Shown: positions 51,401 to 60,833, counted from the stretch's first letter. The stretch: 64,000 nt of DNA from Belnapia moabensis DSM 16746 (GCF_000745835.1 NZ_JQKB01000003.1:124001-188000), one strand, 5' to 3'. Numbers and translations: made by a program. Notes: generated by a model not told the origin, from the letters alone.

Positions 51401-51577
51401 TCACCAGCGGCGCCAGCCATGGCCATAGCCGTAGGGGCGGCCGTAATAAACAGCAGGCGGGGGCGGGGGCGGCGCGTAATAGGGCCGACCATAATAGGGC
51501 CGGGCCGGCGCGACGACGCAGCCGGAGAGCAGGGTGAGCGCCGGCAGCAGGAGCAGCGGCAGCAGGAAGCGTTTCAT
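51401..51577 (-). CDS. Very small Tyr/Pro-rich lipoprotein
   Basis: 58 residues. Signal peptide MKRFLLPLLLLPALTLLSGC with lipobox LLSGC (Cys20), then a short tail of Pro/Tyr/Gly repeats (RPYYGRPYYAPPPPPP, YGYGHGWRRW). GGAG precedes the ATG. It resembles the Gly/Tyr lipoprotein at 34339-34602 in design and C-terminal aromatic/basic end (GYGWR versus GHGWRRW). Function unknown; probably envelope-associated. Confidence 0.62.
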   Translation of the reverse strand: MKRFLLPLLLLPALTLLSGCVVAPARPYYGRPYYAPPPPPPAVYYGRPYGYGHGWRRW

Positions 51578-51688
51578 CGCGATCACTCCTCGTGACGGGT
51601 GCCGATAGAAACCCGGGCTCTGTGACGAAAGCGAGGCATGACCGATGAAACCCCTGCCAGGCCTGGGCTTCACCGGCCGGCTCACGCG

Positions 51689-53407
51689 CTATTGGTCGGC
51701 GTAGCAATGCGTCTCGGCCGCGCCGCCCGGATGGGTGACGGCGCCGAGATGGGCCGGGCCGACGAGCTGGGCGTATTTCCACAGGGCGCCCGAGTTGTAG
51801 TCGGTCGGGCGAGGCTTCCACTCGGCACGGCGGCGGGTGAGTTCCGCTTCCTCGACCAGCATGTCGATCGTTCCATTCTCGGCGTCGATGACGATGCGGT
51901 CGCCATTGCGCAGAAGGGCGATGGGGCCGCCAACCGCCGCCTCGGGCCCGACATGGCCGATGCAGAAGCCGCGGGTGGCGCCGCTGAAGCGGCCATCGGT
52001 GATCAGCGCCACGCTTTCGCCCATGCCCTGGCCGTAGATGGCGGCGGTGGTGGAGAGCATCTCGCGCATGCCGGGCCCGCCCTTCGGCCCCTCGTAGCGG
52101 ATGACGATAACGTCGCCCGGCTTGTAGGCGCGCTGCTCGACGGCCTGGAAGGCCTCCTCCTCGCTGTCGAAGCAGAGGGCAGTGCCCTCGAAGCGAAGGG
52201 TTTTCATCCCCGCGACCTTCACGATGGCGCCGTCCGGGGCGAGGTTGCCCTTCAAGCCGACGACGCCGCCGGTCGGCGAGAGCGCTTGGCTCACCGGGTA
52301 GATGACGTCCTGACCGGTGGGGAAGACGACGCTCTCGTGGTTCTCGGCGAGCGTCCGGCCGGTGACGGTCATGCAGTCCCCATGCAGCAGGCCGGCCTCG
52401 AGCAGCGCCTTGATGATGACAGGGATGCCGCCGACCTTGTGGACATCATAGGCGACGTATTTCCCGCCCGGCTTGAGGTCGGCGATGTAGGGTGTGCGGC
52501 GCATGATGGCGACGACGTCGTCCATGGTGAAGCGGAGGTCGGCCTCATGCGCGATGGCGGGCAGGTGGAGGCCCGCGTTGGTGCTGCCGCCCGTCGCGCC
52601 GACGATGACAGCGGCATTCTCCAGTGACTTCAGCGTGACGATGTCGCGCGGGCGGAGGTTGTGGCGGACCAGCTCCATCACCGCCCGGCCCGACTCCGCG
52701 GCCCAGCGGTCGCGCTCCTCGAAGGGGGCGGGTGTGCCGGCGGAGCCGGGGAGCGCGAGGCCGATTGCCTCGGAGACGGTCGCCATGGTGTTGGCGGTGA
52801 ACTGGCCGCCGCAGGCGCCGGCGGAGGGGCAGGCGACGCATTCCAGCTCGTGCAGCTCCTCCTCCGAAAGGTTGCCGGCGGCGTGCTGGCCGACCGCCTC
52901 GAAGACGTCGACCACCGTGACGTCGCGGCCCTTGTAGGTGCCGGGGAGGATGGAGCCGCCATACATGAAGACGCTCGGGATGTTCAGGCGGAGCATCGCC
53001 ATCATCATCCCTGGAAGCGACTTGTCGCAGCCGGCCAGCCCCACCAGCGCGTCATAGCAGTGGCCGCGCACCGTCAGCTCCACCGTGTCGGCGATGGCGT
53101 CGCGCGAGGCGAGCGAGGACTTCATCCCCTGATGGCCCATGGCGATGCCGTCGGTGACGGTGATGGTGGTGAACTCGCGCGGCGTGCCGCCGCCGACCTT
53201 CACCCCTTGCTTCACACTCTGCGCCTGGCGGTGGAGGTCGATATTGCAAGGCGCGGCCTCGTTCCAGCAGGTGGCGACACCGACGAAGGGCTGGGCGATC
53301 TCGGCTTCGGTGAGGCCCATCGCGTAGTAGTAGCTGCGATGGGGCGCGCGCTCGGGGCCGACCGTGGTGTGGCGGCTCGGGAGCTTCGACTTGTCCCATT
53401 CGGTCAT
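51689..53407 (-). CDS. ilvD: Dihydroxy-acid dehydratase
   Basis: 572 residues, IlvD/Edd family. Cysteines of the iron-sulfur site: Cys54 (AAPCN), Cys127 (GCDKSLPGMMM) and one in SAGACGGQFTANTM (about 199). It makes 2-oxoisovalerate and 3-methyl-2-oxovalerate in valine and isoleucine synthesis; some relatives are sugar-acid dehydratases. The presence of the ACGGQ and GCDKS motifs supports IlvD. GGAGG precedes the ATG. Confidence 0.93.
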   Translation of the reverse strand: MTEWDKSKLPSRHTTVGPERAPHRSYYYAMGLTEAEIAQPFVGVATCWNEAAPCNIDLHRQAQSVKQGVKVGGGTPREFTTITVTDGIAMGHQGMKSSLASRDAIADTVELTVRGHCYDALVGLAGCDKSLPGMMMAMLRLNIPSVFMYGGSILPGTYKGRDVTVVDVFEAVGQHAAGNLSEEELHELECVACPSAGACGGQFTANTMATVSEAIGLALPGSAGTPAPFEERDRWAAESGRAVMELVRHNLRPRDIVTLKSLENAAVIVGATGGSTNAGLHLPAIAHEADLRFTMDDVVAIMRRTPYIADLKPGGKYVAYDVHKVGGIPVIIKALLEAGLLHGDCMTVTGRTLAENHESVVFPTGQDVIYPVSQALSPTGGVVGLKGNLAPDGAIVKVAGMKTLRFEGTALCFDSEEEAFQAVEQRAYKPGDVIVIRYEGPKGGPGMREMLSTTAAIYGQGMGESVALITDGRFSGATRGFCIGHVGPEAAVGGPIALLRNGDRIVIDAENGTIDMLVEEAELTRRRAEWKPRPTDYNSGALWKYAQLVGPAHLGAVTHPGGAAETHCYADQ

Positions 53408-53476
53408 GGCGTATCCTCCGGTTCTGGCCGTGAGGGTCGCAAAGTCTCGGGATAAGGCAAGCGGAGATGGCGCCCG

Positions 53477-54244
53477 TCAGATTCGGGACCAGCCGAGGCA
53501 GTTCGCCACCGGCAGGCCGGTGCCGACCAGCATCGCGCCGCGGCGGTAGAGCGTCCAGGCGCTGCCGGCCTCGCCCAGGTCGACAGCGACCAGCTCGCCC
53601 GAGGCATCGGCCCAGACGAGGCGCCCATCGGCGGCCGCGACGGCCTCGGCGGCGCCGGCGAGGCCGATACCCGGCCGGAACAGGACCAGGGCCGTGGTGG
53701 CATCGGTGGGCGGCAGCGCCGCCACGGGCGCCGCGCCGATGACGGCCAGAGAGAGCATCGCCGCGACCCGCAGCCCGCCCCGGCCGGGCGGCCCCGCATC
53801 GCCGCGCCGCAGCAGCCACGCGCCCGCCAACAGCGGCGGGAGGCCGATGACGGCAAGCCAGCCGATATCCCATGCCAGCGGGTTCGGCACATCCACCCGG
53901 ATGCGGTGGATGCCGACGATCCAATGGAAGCCGACCACATCGACCAGCTGCCAGATGCCGAAGCCGAGCAGCGCCCAGCCGAACAGGCGCATCCCCCGCG
54001 TCTCGCCGAGCCCCGACCGGGCCCGCCAGAGCAGGAAGAGACCGAGCAGCGCGATGGCATAGACGGCGACGTGGAACAGTCCGTCCCAAAGAATCTGCGT
54101 GCGGGTGTCGCGCAGAGCCTCACCGCCGACGAGGCTGAGGAAATGGTGCCATTGAAGCACCTGGTGCAGCAGGATGCCGTCGAAGAACCCGCCCAGGGCG
54201 AAGCCGAGGACGCCGATGGCGAGTGGCAGGCGTTGGGCCGGCAT
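53477..54244 (-). CDS. DUF2243 membrane protein with C-terminal extension
   Basis: 255 residues. The N-terminal two thirds match DUF2243: GGFFDGILLHQVLQWHHFLS (about 17-36) and four or so helices with conserved His and Asp. An additional C-terminal part after about 180 (one more helix, then about 75 polar residues) is not part of the usual family. Function unknown; His residues inside the membrane suggest metal or haem binding. GGGGAGA precedes the ATG. Confidence 0.8.
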   Translation of the reverse strand: MPAQRLPLAIGVLGFALGGFFDGILLHQVLQWHHFLSLVGGEALRDTRTQILWDGLFHVAVYAIALLGLFLLWRARSGLGETRGMRLFGWALLGFGIWQLVDVVGFHWIVGIHRIRVDVPNPLAWDIGWLAVIGLPPLLAGAWLLRRGDAGPPGRGGLRVAAMLSLAVIGAAPVAALPPTDATTALVLFRPGIGLAGAAEAVAAADGRLVWADASGELVAVDLGEAGSAWTLYRRGAMLVGTGLPVANCLGWSRI

Positions 54245-54317
54245 GCGGTGTCTCCCCTGATGGGGAGCGAACGCCGCAGCGCGGCCGGCGATCATGGCCT
54301 ACGGGCGGAATGTCCGC

Positions 54318-54875
54318 TCAGGCGGCCCGGCGCAGGGCGGCCGAACGCGCAGCATGGTCGGCGCGATGCCAGCCCTCCGGCTCGGCAAGGCCCGTCCCCG
54401 GCGAGGCCCGCCCCGTCACCAGCCGGTCGGCGACGGCGCCGGTGGCGAAGGCGTAGACGGCCTTGTGCAGCAGGTCGACCACCTGCTCGTCGCGCGGCCA
54501 GGTCCAGGGCGGCGCGCCGATGCCGGTGGCGTTCTCCAGGCTCTGGTCGTTCAGCAGGCGCAGGTTGAGGAAGAGGAAGGAGCCGAAGGGGCCGCCGACG
54601 CCGCCCCGCGCCATCACGGCGCGGACCATGCCGAGCAGGATGCCCTGGCCCCAATGCATCGCCCAGTTGAGGCCTTGCCGCTCGCGGTCCGGGCGCGCAG
54701 GGCGGCCGAGCAGGCGTTCGAGCGTGTGGCCGGGCACGAAAGAATTCGGGCGGCCGGTCACCGCCTGCTCCAGCTTCTCGCCGAGCGTCATGGCGGCGAC
54801 GCCGGCCGCCCCCGCCAGCAGCCCGGCGGCAAGCAGCGGCATCGCGCCGCCGCGATCGTGATCCATCCTGGCCAT
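54318..54875 (-). CDS. Membrane protein of unknown function
   Basis: 185 residues. An N-terminal Gly/Ala-rich hydrophobic segment (about 12-30), further weaker hydrophobic stretches near 73-90 and 97-112, and a charged tail. Ends like MHWGQGILLGMVRAVMA and PFGSFLFLNLRLLNDQSLEN are conserved-looking but no family is recognised. GGGGA lies nine bases upstream of the ATG at 54875. Lies between DUF2243 and valS. Confidence 0.72.
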   Translation of the reverse strand: MARMDHDRGGAMPLLAAGLLAGAAGVAAMTLGEKLEQAVTGRPNSFVPGHTLERLLGRPARPDRERQGLNWAMHWGQGILLGMVRAVMARGGVGGPFGSFLFLNLRLLNDQSLENATGIGAPPWTWPRDEQVVDLLHKAVYAFATGAVADRLVTGRASPGTGLAEPEGWHRADHAARSAALRRAA

Positions 54876-54892
54876 GCGACTTGTCCCCTTCC

Positions 54893-54915
54893 CGGAGGGG
54901 CTGGATGCCCCTCCG
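54893..54915 (-). terminator. Hairpin after valS, possibly a diverged palindromic repeat (copy D)
   Basis: A perfect 9-bp stem, CGGAGGGGC (54893-54901) with GCCCCTCCG (54907-54915). On the plus strand the following bases (GGCCCCAACGCCCGAGGAAAGGG) recall the tail of copies A-C only loosely. On the minus strand it follows the valS stop at 54941 and may terminate it. Confidence 0.5.
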
Positions 54916-54940
54916 CGGCCCCAACGCCCGAGGAAAGGGT

Positions 54941-57625
54941 CTAGTCGCCGATGCGGGCCATCGCTGCGTCGAGGCGGGCCATCTCGGCCTGGAAATTGGC
55001 CAGGCGCTCGCGGTTCTCCTCGACCACCTCCTCCTTGGCGCGGGCGACGAAATCGGCGTTGGCGAGCTTCGCTTCCACCTTCCGCGCCTCGGCCTCGGCC
55101 TTGGCGCGGTCCTTGGCAAGGCGGGCGCGTTCGGCGGCGAGGTCGATGATGCCGGCGAGCGGCAGGATCAGCGTCGCCTCGCCGAGCACGGTCTGGGCGA
55201 CGCCCTTGGGCACCTCGCCCGCGAGCGGCACGATCTCGGTGACGCGGCCGAGGCGGCGGACGGCCTCGATCCAGCGATCTGCGCGGGCCAGGTTCTCCGG
55301 CGCGGCGTCCTTCACCAGCAGTGGCGTGGTGATGGAGGGGGCGATGTTCACCTCGGCGCGGACGGCGCGGAGCTCGGAGATGAGGCGGACGATCCAATCC
55401 AGCTCCTCGCGGGCGGAGGCGGCCTCGGCGACGGGCACTGCTTCGGGCCAGGGGGCGCGGATCAGGCTGCATTCCGCGCCGTAGCCGAAGCGGTCCCACA
55501 GTTCCTCCGTGACGAAGGGCATCGCCGGGTGGAGGAGGCGGAGGATCAGGCCGAGGACGTGTTGCGCGGCGCCCTTCACCTCGTCCTTCTCGGGCCCGTC
55601 CGGGCCGTTGAAGACGGGCTTGGCGAACTCCAGGAACCAGTCGCAGAAGCTGCCCCAGACGAAGCGGTAACAGGCGGCGGCGTAGTCGTCGAAGCGGTAG
55701 GCTTCGAGAGCCGTATCCGCTTCCGCCACAGCGGTGTTGGCGGCGTCGAGGATCCAGCGGGCGAGCGGCATGCGCGCCTCGGCCGGGTGCCAGCCGGACT
55801 GAGGAGCGATGCCGTTCATCTCGCAGAAGCGGGCGGCGTTCCACAGCTTGGTGGCGAAGCTGCGATAGTCCTCGACGCGCTTGCGGCCGAGCTTCACGTC
55901 GCGGCCCGGGCCGGTCAGCGCGCATATGGTGAAGCGGAGGGCGTCGGCGCCATAGGCGTCGATCAGCTCCAGGGGGTCCATGACGTTCCCCTTCGACTTC
56001 GACATCTTCTGGCCCTTCTCGTCGCGGACGAGGCCATGGATGTAGACGTGGCGGAAGGGGACATCGCCCATGAAGTGGATGCCCATCATCATCATCCGGG
56101 CGACCCAGAAGAAGATGATGTCGAAGCCTGTCACCAGCACGTCGCCAGGGTAGTAGCGGGCGAGCTCGGGCGTCTTGTCGGGCCAGCCCAGCGTCGAGAA
56201 GGGCCAGAGGGCGCTGCTGAACCAGGTGTCGAGCACGTCCGGGTCGCGCTCCAGCGGGACGTCCTCGCCGTACTTCGCGCGGGCGGCGGCCTTCGCCTCC
56301 TCCTCGGTCTTCTCGACGAAGACTGTGCCGTCGGGTGCGTACCAGGCGGGGATCTGGTGGCCCCACCAGAGCTGGCGGGAGACGCACCAGGGCTGGATGT
56401 CGCGCATCCAGGCGAAGAAGGTGTTCTCCCATTGCTTCGGCACGAATTGGGTGCGGCCGGTCTCGACCGCCTCGATGGCGGGCTTCGCCAGGGTTGCGGC
56501 GTCGGCATACCACTGGATGGTGAGGCGCGGCTCGAGCGGGACGCCGCCGCGGTCGCCATGCGGGACCTGGTGGGTGTGCGGCTCGACCTGGACGAGGAGT
56601 TCGAGCTCCTCCAGCTTTGCCACGATGGCCTTGCGGGCGGCGAAGCGGTCCATGCCCTGCAGCGTGTCGAGGAAGGCGAGGTCGGCCTCGGCGGTGAGGT
56701 CGGGGCGGAGCTCGGCGAGGTCGATCCGCGCCTCGGCATCGAGGACGGAGGGCATCGGCAGCGCGTGCCGACGGCCGACCTCGAAGTCGTTGAAGTCGTG
56801 CGCGGGGGTGATCTTCACCGCGCCGGTGCCCTTCTCCGGGTCGGAGTACTCATCGGCGACGACGGGGATGCGGCGGCCCGTCAGCGGCAGGATCACCTGC
56901 TTGCCGACGAGGGCAGCAAAGCGCGCATCCCCCGGATGGACGGCGACGGCGGTGTCGCCGAGCATCGTCTCGGGCCGGGTCGTCGCCACCACGATCTCGC
57001 CGCCGCCCTCGACGGGGTAGCGGATGTGCCAGAGGCTGCCCTTCACCTCGCGGCTCTCCACCTCGAGGTCGGAGATCGCCGTCTGCAGCTTCGGGTCCCA
57101 ATTCACCAGGCGACGGTCGCGGTAGATCAGCCCCTGGCGGTGCAGGGTGACGAAGACCTCGCGGACAGCCTTGGAGAGGCCCTCATCCATGGTGAAACGT
57201 TCGCGCGGCCAGTCGAGGCTGGCTCCGAGGCGGCGGAGCTGCTTGGTGATGGTGCCGCCGCTCTCCGCCTTCCATTGCCATACGCGGTCGAGGAAGGCGG
57301 CGCGGCCCATGCTGCGCCGGTTCTGGTTGCCCTCGGTCGCCAGCAGGCGCTCGACCACCATCTGCGTGGCAATGCCGGCATGGTCGGTGCCGGGCTGCCA
57401 AAGCGCGTCCCGCCCCTGCATCCGACGCCAGCGGACCAGCGTGTCCTGAATGGTGAAGGTCAGCGCATGACCCATGTGAAGGCTGCCGGTGACGTTCGGC
57501 GGCGGGATCATGATGGTGAAGGGCGTGGCGGCCGAGGCAGGGTCGCAGGCGAAGGCGCCCGAGCTCTCCCAGCCTTCATAGAGGCGGGTTTCGAAGCTGC
57601 CCGGGGTGAGGGTCTTGTCCAGCAT
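54941..57625 (-). CDS. valS: Valyl-tRNA synthetase
   Basis: 894 residues, class I. HIGH-type PPPNVTGSLHMGHAL near 42-56, the editing (CP1) domain in the middle (GTGAVKITPAHDFND), KMSKS at about 543-547 (GQKMSKSKGNVMD) and a C-terminal coiled coil (about 830-894). Charges tRNA-Val and hydrolyses Thr-tRNA-Val. The ATG at 57625 is preferred over a TTG at 57661, which adds no conserved sequence. Follows popZ by 50 bp. Confidence 0.97.
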   Translation of the reverse strand: MLDKTLTPGSFETRLYEGWESSGAFACDPASAATPFTIMIPPPNVTGSLHMGHALTFTIQDTLVRWRRMQGRDALWQPGTDHAGIATQMVVERLLATEGNQNRRSMGRAAFLDRVWQWKAESGGTITKQLRRLGASLDWPRERFTMDEGLSKAVREVFVTLHRQGLIYRDRRLVNWDPKLQTAISDLEVESREVKGSLWHIRYPVEGGGEIVVATTRPETMLGDTAVAVHPGDARFAALVGKQVILPLTGRRIPVVADEYSDPEKGTGAVKITPAHDFNDFEVGRRHALPMPSVLDAEARIDLAELRPDLTAEADLAFLDTLQGMDRFAARKAIVAKLEELELLVQVEPHTHQVPHGDRGGVPLEPRLTIQWYADAATLAKPAIEAVETGRTQFVPKQWENTFFAWMRDIQPWCVSRQLWWGHQIPAWYAPDGTVFVEKTEEEAKAAARAKYGEDVPLERDPDVLDTWFSSALWPFSTLGWPDKTPELARYYPGDVLVTGFDIIFFWVARMMMMGIHFMGDVPFRHVYIHGLVRDEKGQKMSKSKGNVMDPLELIDAYGADALRFTICALTGPGRDVKLGRKRVEDYRSFATKLWNAARFCEMNGIAPQSGWHPAEARMPLARWILDAANTAVAEADTALEAYRFDDYAAACYRFVWGSFCDWFLEFAKPVFNGPDGPEKDEVKGAAQHVLGLILRLLHPAMPFVTEELWDRFGYGAECSLIRAPWPEAVPVAEAASAREELDWIVRLISELRAVRAEVNIAPSITTPLLVKDAAPENLARADRWIEAVRRLGRVTEIVPLAGEVPKGVAQTVLGEATLILPLAGIIDLAAERARLAKDRAKAEAEARKVEAKLANADFVARAKEEVVEENRERLANFQAEMARLDAAMARIGD

Positions 57626-57674
57626 GGGCGCATCCGTCCCCTGCCGGACGGGCGCCGTCAAGGGGCGAGGCGGA

Positions 57675-58229
57675 TCAGCCCAGGGCGCGGCCGACGACGC
57701 GCTCGATCTCGGCGCGGACCAGGCGCTCGACCAGGGCGGGAAGGTGCTGGTCGAGCCAGTCCTTCAGCAGGGGGCGCAGTTCCTCCCGCACCACATCCTC
57801 AATGCTCGGGCCGCCGCGGGTGACGGCGGCGCCGCGGTCCTGGGAGACGGCGCGGATCAGGGTGCCGATGGCGGCGGTGGCGGCGGCGGCGACGGTGGGG
57901 GCAATCAACGCCTCGGCCGGCGGCGGGGGTTCGGGGGCAGGCTCGGGTTCTGGTTCGGGGGGCACGGCGAGCACGGGCCGGGGCAGCGCCTCCGGCTCAG
58001 GCTTCGGCGCGGAACCCGGTTCCGGTGGCGGAGCTGGCGCGGCAGCAGCGGGCTCCTGCACCAGCATCTCCTCGGTCAGGGTCAGCGGTTCGGCGGAGGA
58101 TGACGCGGCCGGAGCCGAGGCCGCGCCGGGTTCGTCCTCGTTCAGGATGCGGCGGATGGAGGCGAGAATATCCTCCATGCTCGGGTCGGCGGGGGCGCCC
58201 CCCGGCTGAGCCGGCCGCTCCTCGGCCAT
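57675..58229 (-). CDS. popZ: Polar organizing protein PopZ (DUF2497)
   Basis: 184 residues. The N-terminal helix PSMEDILASIRRILNED (about 16-32) and the C-terminal SIEDVVREELRPLLKDWL and LPALVERLVRAEIERV helices (about 142-178) match PopZ, which forms a polar condensate and anchors ParB-parS. The middle is a low-complexity Pro/Glu/Ala linker (about 55-112). The ATG shares one base with the tolC TGA (TGATG). Confidence 0.88.
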   Translation of the reverse strand: MAEERPAQPGGAPADPSMEDILASIRRILNEDEPGAASAPAASSSAEPLTLTEEMLVQEPAAAAPAPPPEPGSAPKPEPEALPRPVLAVPPEPEPEPAPEPPPPAEALIAPTVAAAATAAIGTLIRAVSQDRGAAVTRGGPSIEDVVREELRPLLKDWLDQHLPALVERLVRAEIERVVGRALG

Positions 58230-59665
58230 CAGCGGCGCTCCGCCACGCCGGAATAGTCGCCGAGGCCGATCCAGCGGTTGCGCACCTCGTTGTAGTAGGC
58301 GCGCATGTCGTAGAGATCGACGGCGAGGCCGAGATCGCTCGCGGTCAGACGGCCGATGGTCGCGGCCAGCGCGTAGGATTGCTGGACGACGGTTGCGAGG
58401 GCCTGGACCAAGCTGGTGCGGGCGTTCAGCAGTTCCTGCTCGGCGTTCAGCACGTCGAGGGTGGTGCGGCTGCCGACGATCGCCTCGCGCTGGACGCCGT
58501 CGAGGGCGATCTCGGCGGCGCGGATCTGGGCGCGGACGCTCTCGACCTGGGCCCGCGAGCTCTGCAGCTGCTCCCAGGCCTGGGTCGCCTGCTGGACCGC
58601 GGTGCGGCGCTGGTCGTCCACCGTCTGCCGGGCCTGCTGCTGGCTCTGCCGGGCCTGGCGGACGGCCGCGTACTCCGCGCCGCCCTGGTAGAGCGGCACG
58701 GTGAGGTTGGCCGTCACCTGGGCGAAGGTCTGGCGGGTGTGGTTGGTGAGGTTGTTGTCGTTCCGCCCGGCCTGGGTGCTGACACTGAGCGTTGGCGCGA
58801 GGGCGGAGGTCTGGATGTTGACGTTGTCCCGCGCCCCGGCCTCGTCAAAAAGGGCGGCGACGACGTTCGGGTTGTTGGCGGCCGCGGCCTGGGCCACCTC
58901 CTGGCCGGTGCGGAGCGGCACGCGGAGCGGCTGCGGCGCAACCAGCGTGCCGGGCGGCAGGCCGACCAGGCGCTGGAAGGTGGCGCGTGAGATCTGGAGG
59001 TTGCCCTCAGCCTGTGCACGCTGCGAGCGGGCGCCGGCGAGGCGCGATTCAGCCTGGGCGACGTCGGTGCGGGTGATCTCGCCGACGCGGAAGCGCTCAT
59101 TGGTCGCTCGCAGCTGCTCGGTCAGCACCTGCTCGTTGTTGATGTTGAGGCGCAGCAGCTCCTGGTCGCGGATGACGCCGACATAGGCCGTCACCGTGTC
59201 CTGCATCACCTGCTGCTCGGTCGCCAGCAGGCGGGCGCGCTGGGCAAGCACCTGGTTCTCCGCCCGCCGGGTAGAGGCGACGGTGCGGCCGCCGCGAAAA
59301 ATCGGCTGGGTGATGGTGACGGTGTTGGTGGCGATCGTCCGGTCGTTATGGGTGCTGACGCCGACCTGGCGCGGGCCGCCGGTGTTCGGATCGAGCGCTG
59401 TGGTCAGGGCGCGGACACGGCCGTCGGAATAGCCGAAGCTGTTGGCGATGGAGACCGTCGGCCGCCATCCGGCGAGGGCCTGGGGAACGTTCTCGTCCAC
59501 TGCCCGGAGTTGGGCTCGGGCAGCGAGTAGCGCCGGGTTGTTGGCATAGGCCTGGGCCAGGGCATCCGCCAAGGTCTGCGCCCCGGCCTGCGGCGCCAGC
59601 GCGACCAGGGCGGCCGGGGCGAGCAGGGCGGCGGTCAGCACCGGAAAGGGGCGAGTCCACTTCAT
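58229..59665 (-). CDS. tolC: TolC family outer membrane protein
   Basis: 478 residues. Signal peptide (about 1-29, ending QAGAQ) then the TolC duplicated helical repeats: LADALAQAYANNPALLAARAQ near 31-51, GEITRTDVAQAESRLAGA (about 196-213) and VGSRTTLDVLNAEQELLNAR (about 395-414). It forms the outer-membrane duct of type I secretion and efflux. AGGA lies ten bases before the ATG. Pairs with pcm upstream, as often in Alphaproteobacteria. Confidence 0.94.
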   Translation of the reverse strand: MKWTRPFPVLTAALLAPAALVALAPQAGAQTLADALAQAYANNPALLAARAQLRAVDENVPQALAGWRPTVSIANSFGYSDGRVRALTTALDPNTGGPRQVGVSTHNDRTIATNTVTITQPIFRGGRTVASTRRAENQVLAQRARLLATEQQVMQDTVTAYVGVIRDQELLRLNINNEQVLTEQLRATNERFRVGEITRTDVAQAESRLAGARSQRAQAEGNLQISRATFQRLVGLPPGTLVAPQPLRVPLRTGQEVAQAAAANNPNVVAALFDEAGARDNVNIQTSALAPTLSVSTQAGRNDNNLTNHTRQTFAQVTANLTVPLYQGGAEYAAVRQARQSQQQARQTVDDQRRTAVQQATQAWEQLQSSRAQVESVRAQIRAAEIALDGVQREAIVGSRTTLDVLNAEQELLNARTSLVQALATVVQQSYALAATIGRLTASDLGLAVDLYDMRAYYNEVRNRWIGLGDYSGVAERR

Positions 59666-59740
59666 CGTAAGCTGATCCTTGCGGAGCTATATTAACAAGG
59701 TCCTACAGCATCCACGCTTTTGTTGCGAGGACGCCGCGCT

Positions 59741-60397
59741 TCAGAAGACGAAGCCGGGGCGGCGGGCGAAGGCCGGCAGGGGAGCCGTCGCGCAGTCGAA
59801 GGCGGTGACGGTGCTGACGCTGCCGCCGAGCTTCTGCCCCAGCACCGCCTTGCCCTGCCGGCGGCCGATGCCGATGACGGCGACCAGGCGACCGCCTTCG
59901 GCCAGCTGCTCGGTGAAAACCGGTGGAACCTCCGGAATCTCACCCTCGATCAGCACGATGTCATAGGGCGCAGCGGCGGCGAAGCCCTGGGTGGGATCGC
60001 TCGCCTCCAGCCGCACCGCGCCGGCCGGCAGGCAGGACGGCAGAGCGGCGCGGGCGATCTCGAGCAATGGCGCATCGGCCTCGAGGGCGGTGACGCGGGC
60101 GCCGATCCGGGCCAGCACGGCGGCGCCATAGCCGGTGCCGGCGCCGGCCACGAGGGCGCGGTCGCCGGGCCGCACCGCGGCGAGTTGGATCAACCGGGCC
60201 AGCACCATCGGCTCGATCATCGCCCGACCGCCGGGGAGCGGGATGTCCTCATCGGTATAGGCCCGGGCCGTGGCTGCACGGGGAAGGAAGCGCTCGCGCG
60301 GCAGGTCGCGCATCGCTTCGAGCAGGCGGGGATCGGTCACCTTGTTGGGGCGAAGCTGTCCGTCCACCATGCGCTTGCGCGCATCCGCATAGTCCAT
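59741..60397 (-). CDS. pcm: Protein-L-isoaspartate O-methyltransferase family protein
   Basis: 218 residues. The DYADARKRMVDGQLRPN start (2-18), the catalytic-region ALVAGAGTGYGAAVLARIGA SAM-binding loop (about 80-99) and a C-terminal beta-strand with GIGRR fit the PCMT fold. The GSGSGY of true PIMT reads GAGTGYG and the activity may differ (many alphaproteobacterial tolC-linked copies are non-canonical). ATG 60397 has GGAG; longer frame to 60553 rejected. Confidence 0.86.
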   Translation of the reverse strand: MDYADARKRMVDGQLRPNKVTDPRLLEAMRDLPRERFLPRAATARAYTDEDIPLPGGRAMIEPMVLARLIQLAAVRPGDRALVAGAGTGYGAAVLARIGARVTALEADAPLLEIARAALPSCLPAGAVRLEASDPTQGFAAAAPYDIVLIEGEIPEVPPVFTEQLAEGGRLVAVIGIGRRQGKAVLGQKLGGSVSTVTAFDCATAPLPAFARRPGFVF

Positions 60398-60568
60398 GAG
60401 GCGCAATCTCCAGCCGCCGCCAAGGCTCGCCCGCCGGGACGGTCCTTGCGGCCGGAGGGGGTTATAGGGGGCGCCTCCCCTCGACGCCAAGCGGGCGTGT
60501 TGCGGCGCACGCTTGACCTGACGCCTCTGTGGCCTCAAAGAGGCGCGGCGCACGGGGCTTGCCTCGGC

Positions 60569-60642
60569 GGTCCGGTGGCCGAGTGGTCAGGCACAGGTCT
60601 GCAAAACCTGCTACGGCGGTTCAATTCCGCCCCGGACCTCCA
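60569..60642 (+). tRNA. tRNA-Cys (GCA)
   Basis: All arms fold: acceptor GGTCCGG/CCGGACC, anticodon stem CAGGT/ACCTG with anticodon GCA at 60601-60603, T stem GGCGG/CCGCC with loop TTCAATT. The CCA end is encoded (60640-60642). 74 nt. Confidence 0.96.
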
Positions 60643-60707
60643 GCTCTTGTCTCGTGGGGGCTTTCATCATCAGCGGTGCCCTGCTATAGGCGCCGCCCAC
60701 TGGCTGA

Positions 60708-60782
60708 TCCGGCGTGGCGCAGCGGTAGCGCAGCGGACTGTTAATCCGTTGGTCGTTGGTTCGAATCCAACCGCCGGAGCCA
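60708..60782 (+). tRNA. tRNA-Asn (GTT)
   Basis: Acceptor TCCGGCG/CGCCGGA, anticodon stem CGGACT..AATCCG with anticodon GTT at 60740-60742, T arm GTTGG TTCGAAT CCAAC. CCA is encoded (60780-60782). 75 nt; lies 65 bp after tRNA-Cys. Confidence 0.97.
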
Positions 60783-60833
60783 TCCTTCCCCTCTCCCTTG
60801 CCGATCCCCCCTGCCCCGCCCTATCGGTGGTGC

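Noticed and set aside
54881-57823. 980-codon open frame antisense to valS
   Set aside because: Mirrors the codon pattern of valS and shows no family motifs; the opposite strand encodes a full synthetase.
60410-60500. GC-rich palindromic stretch before tRNA-Cys as a further repeat copy
   Set aside because: It has runs of G and C but lacks the second palindrome and the GGAAACC tail.
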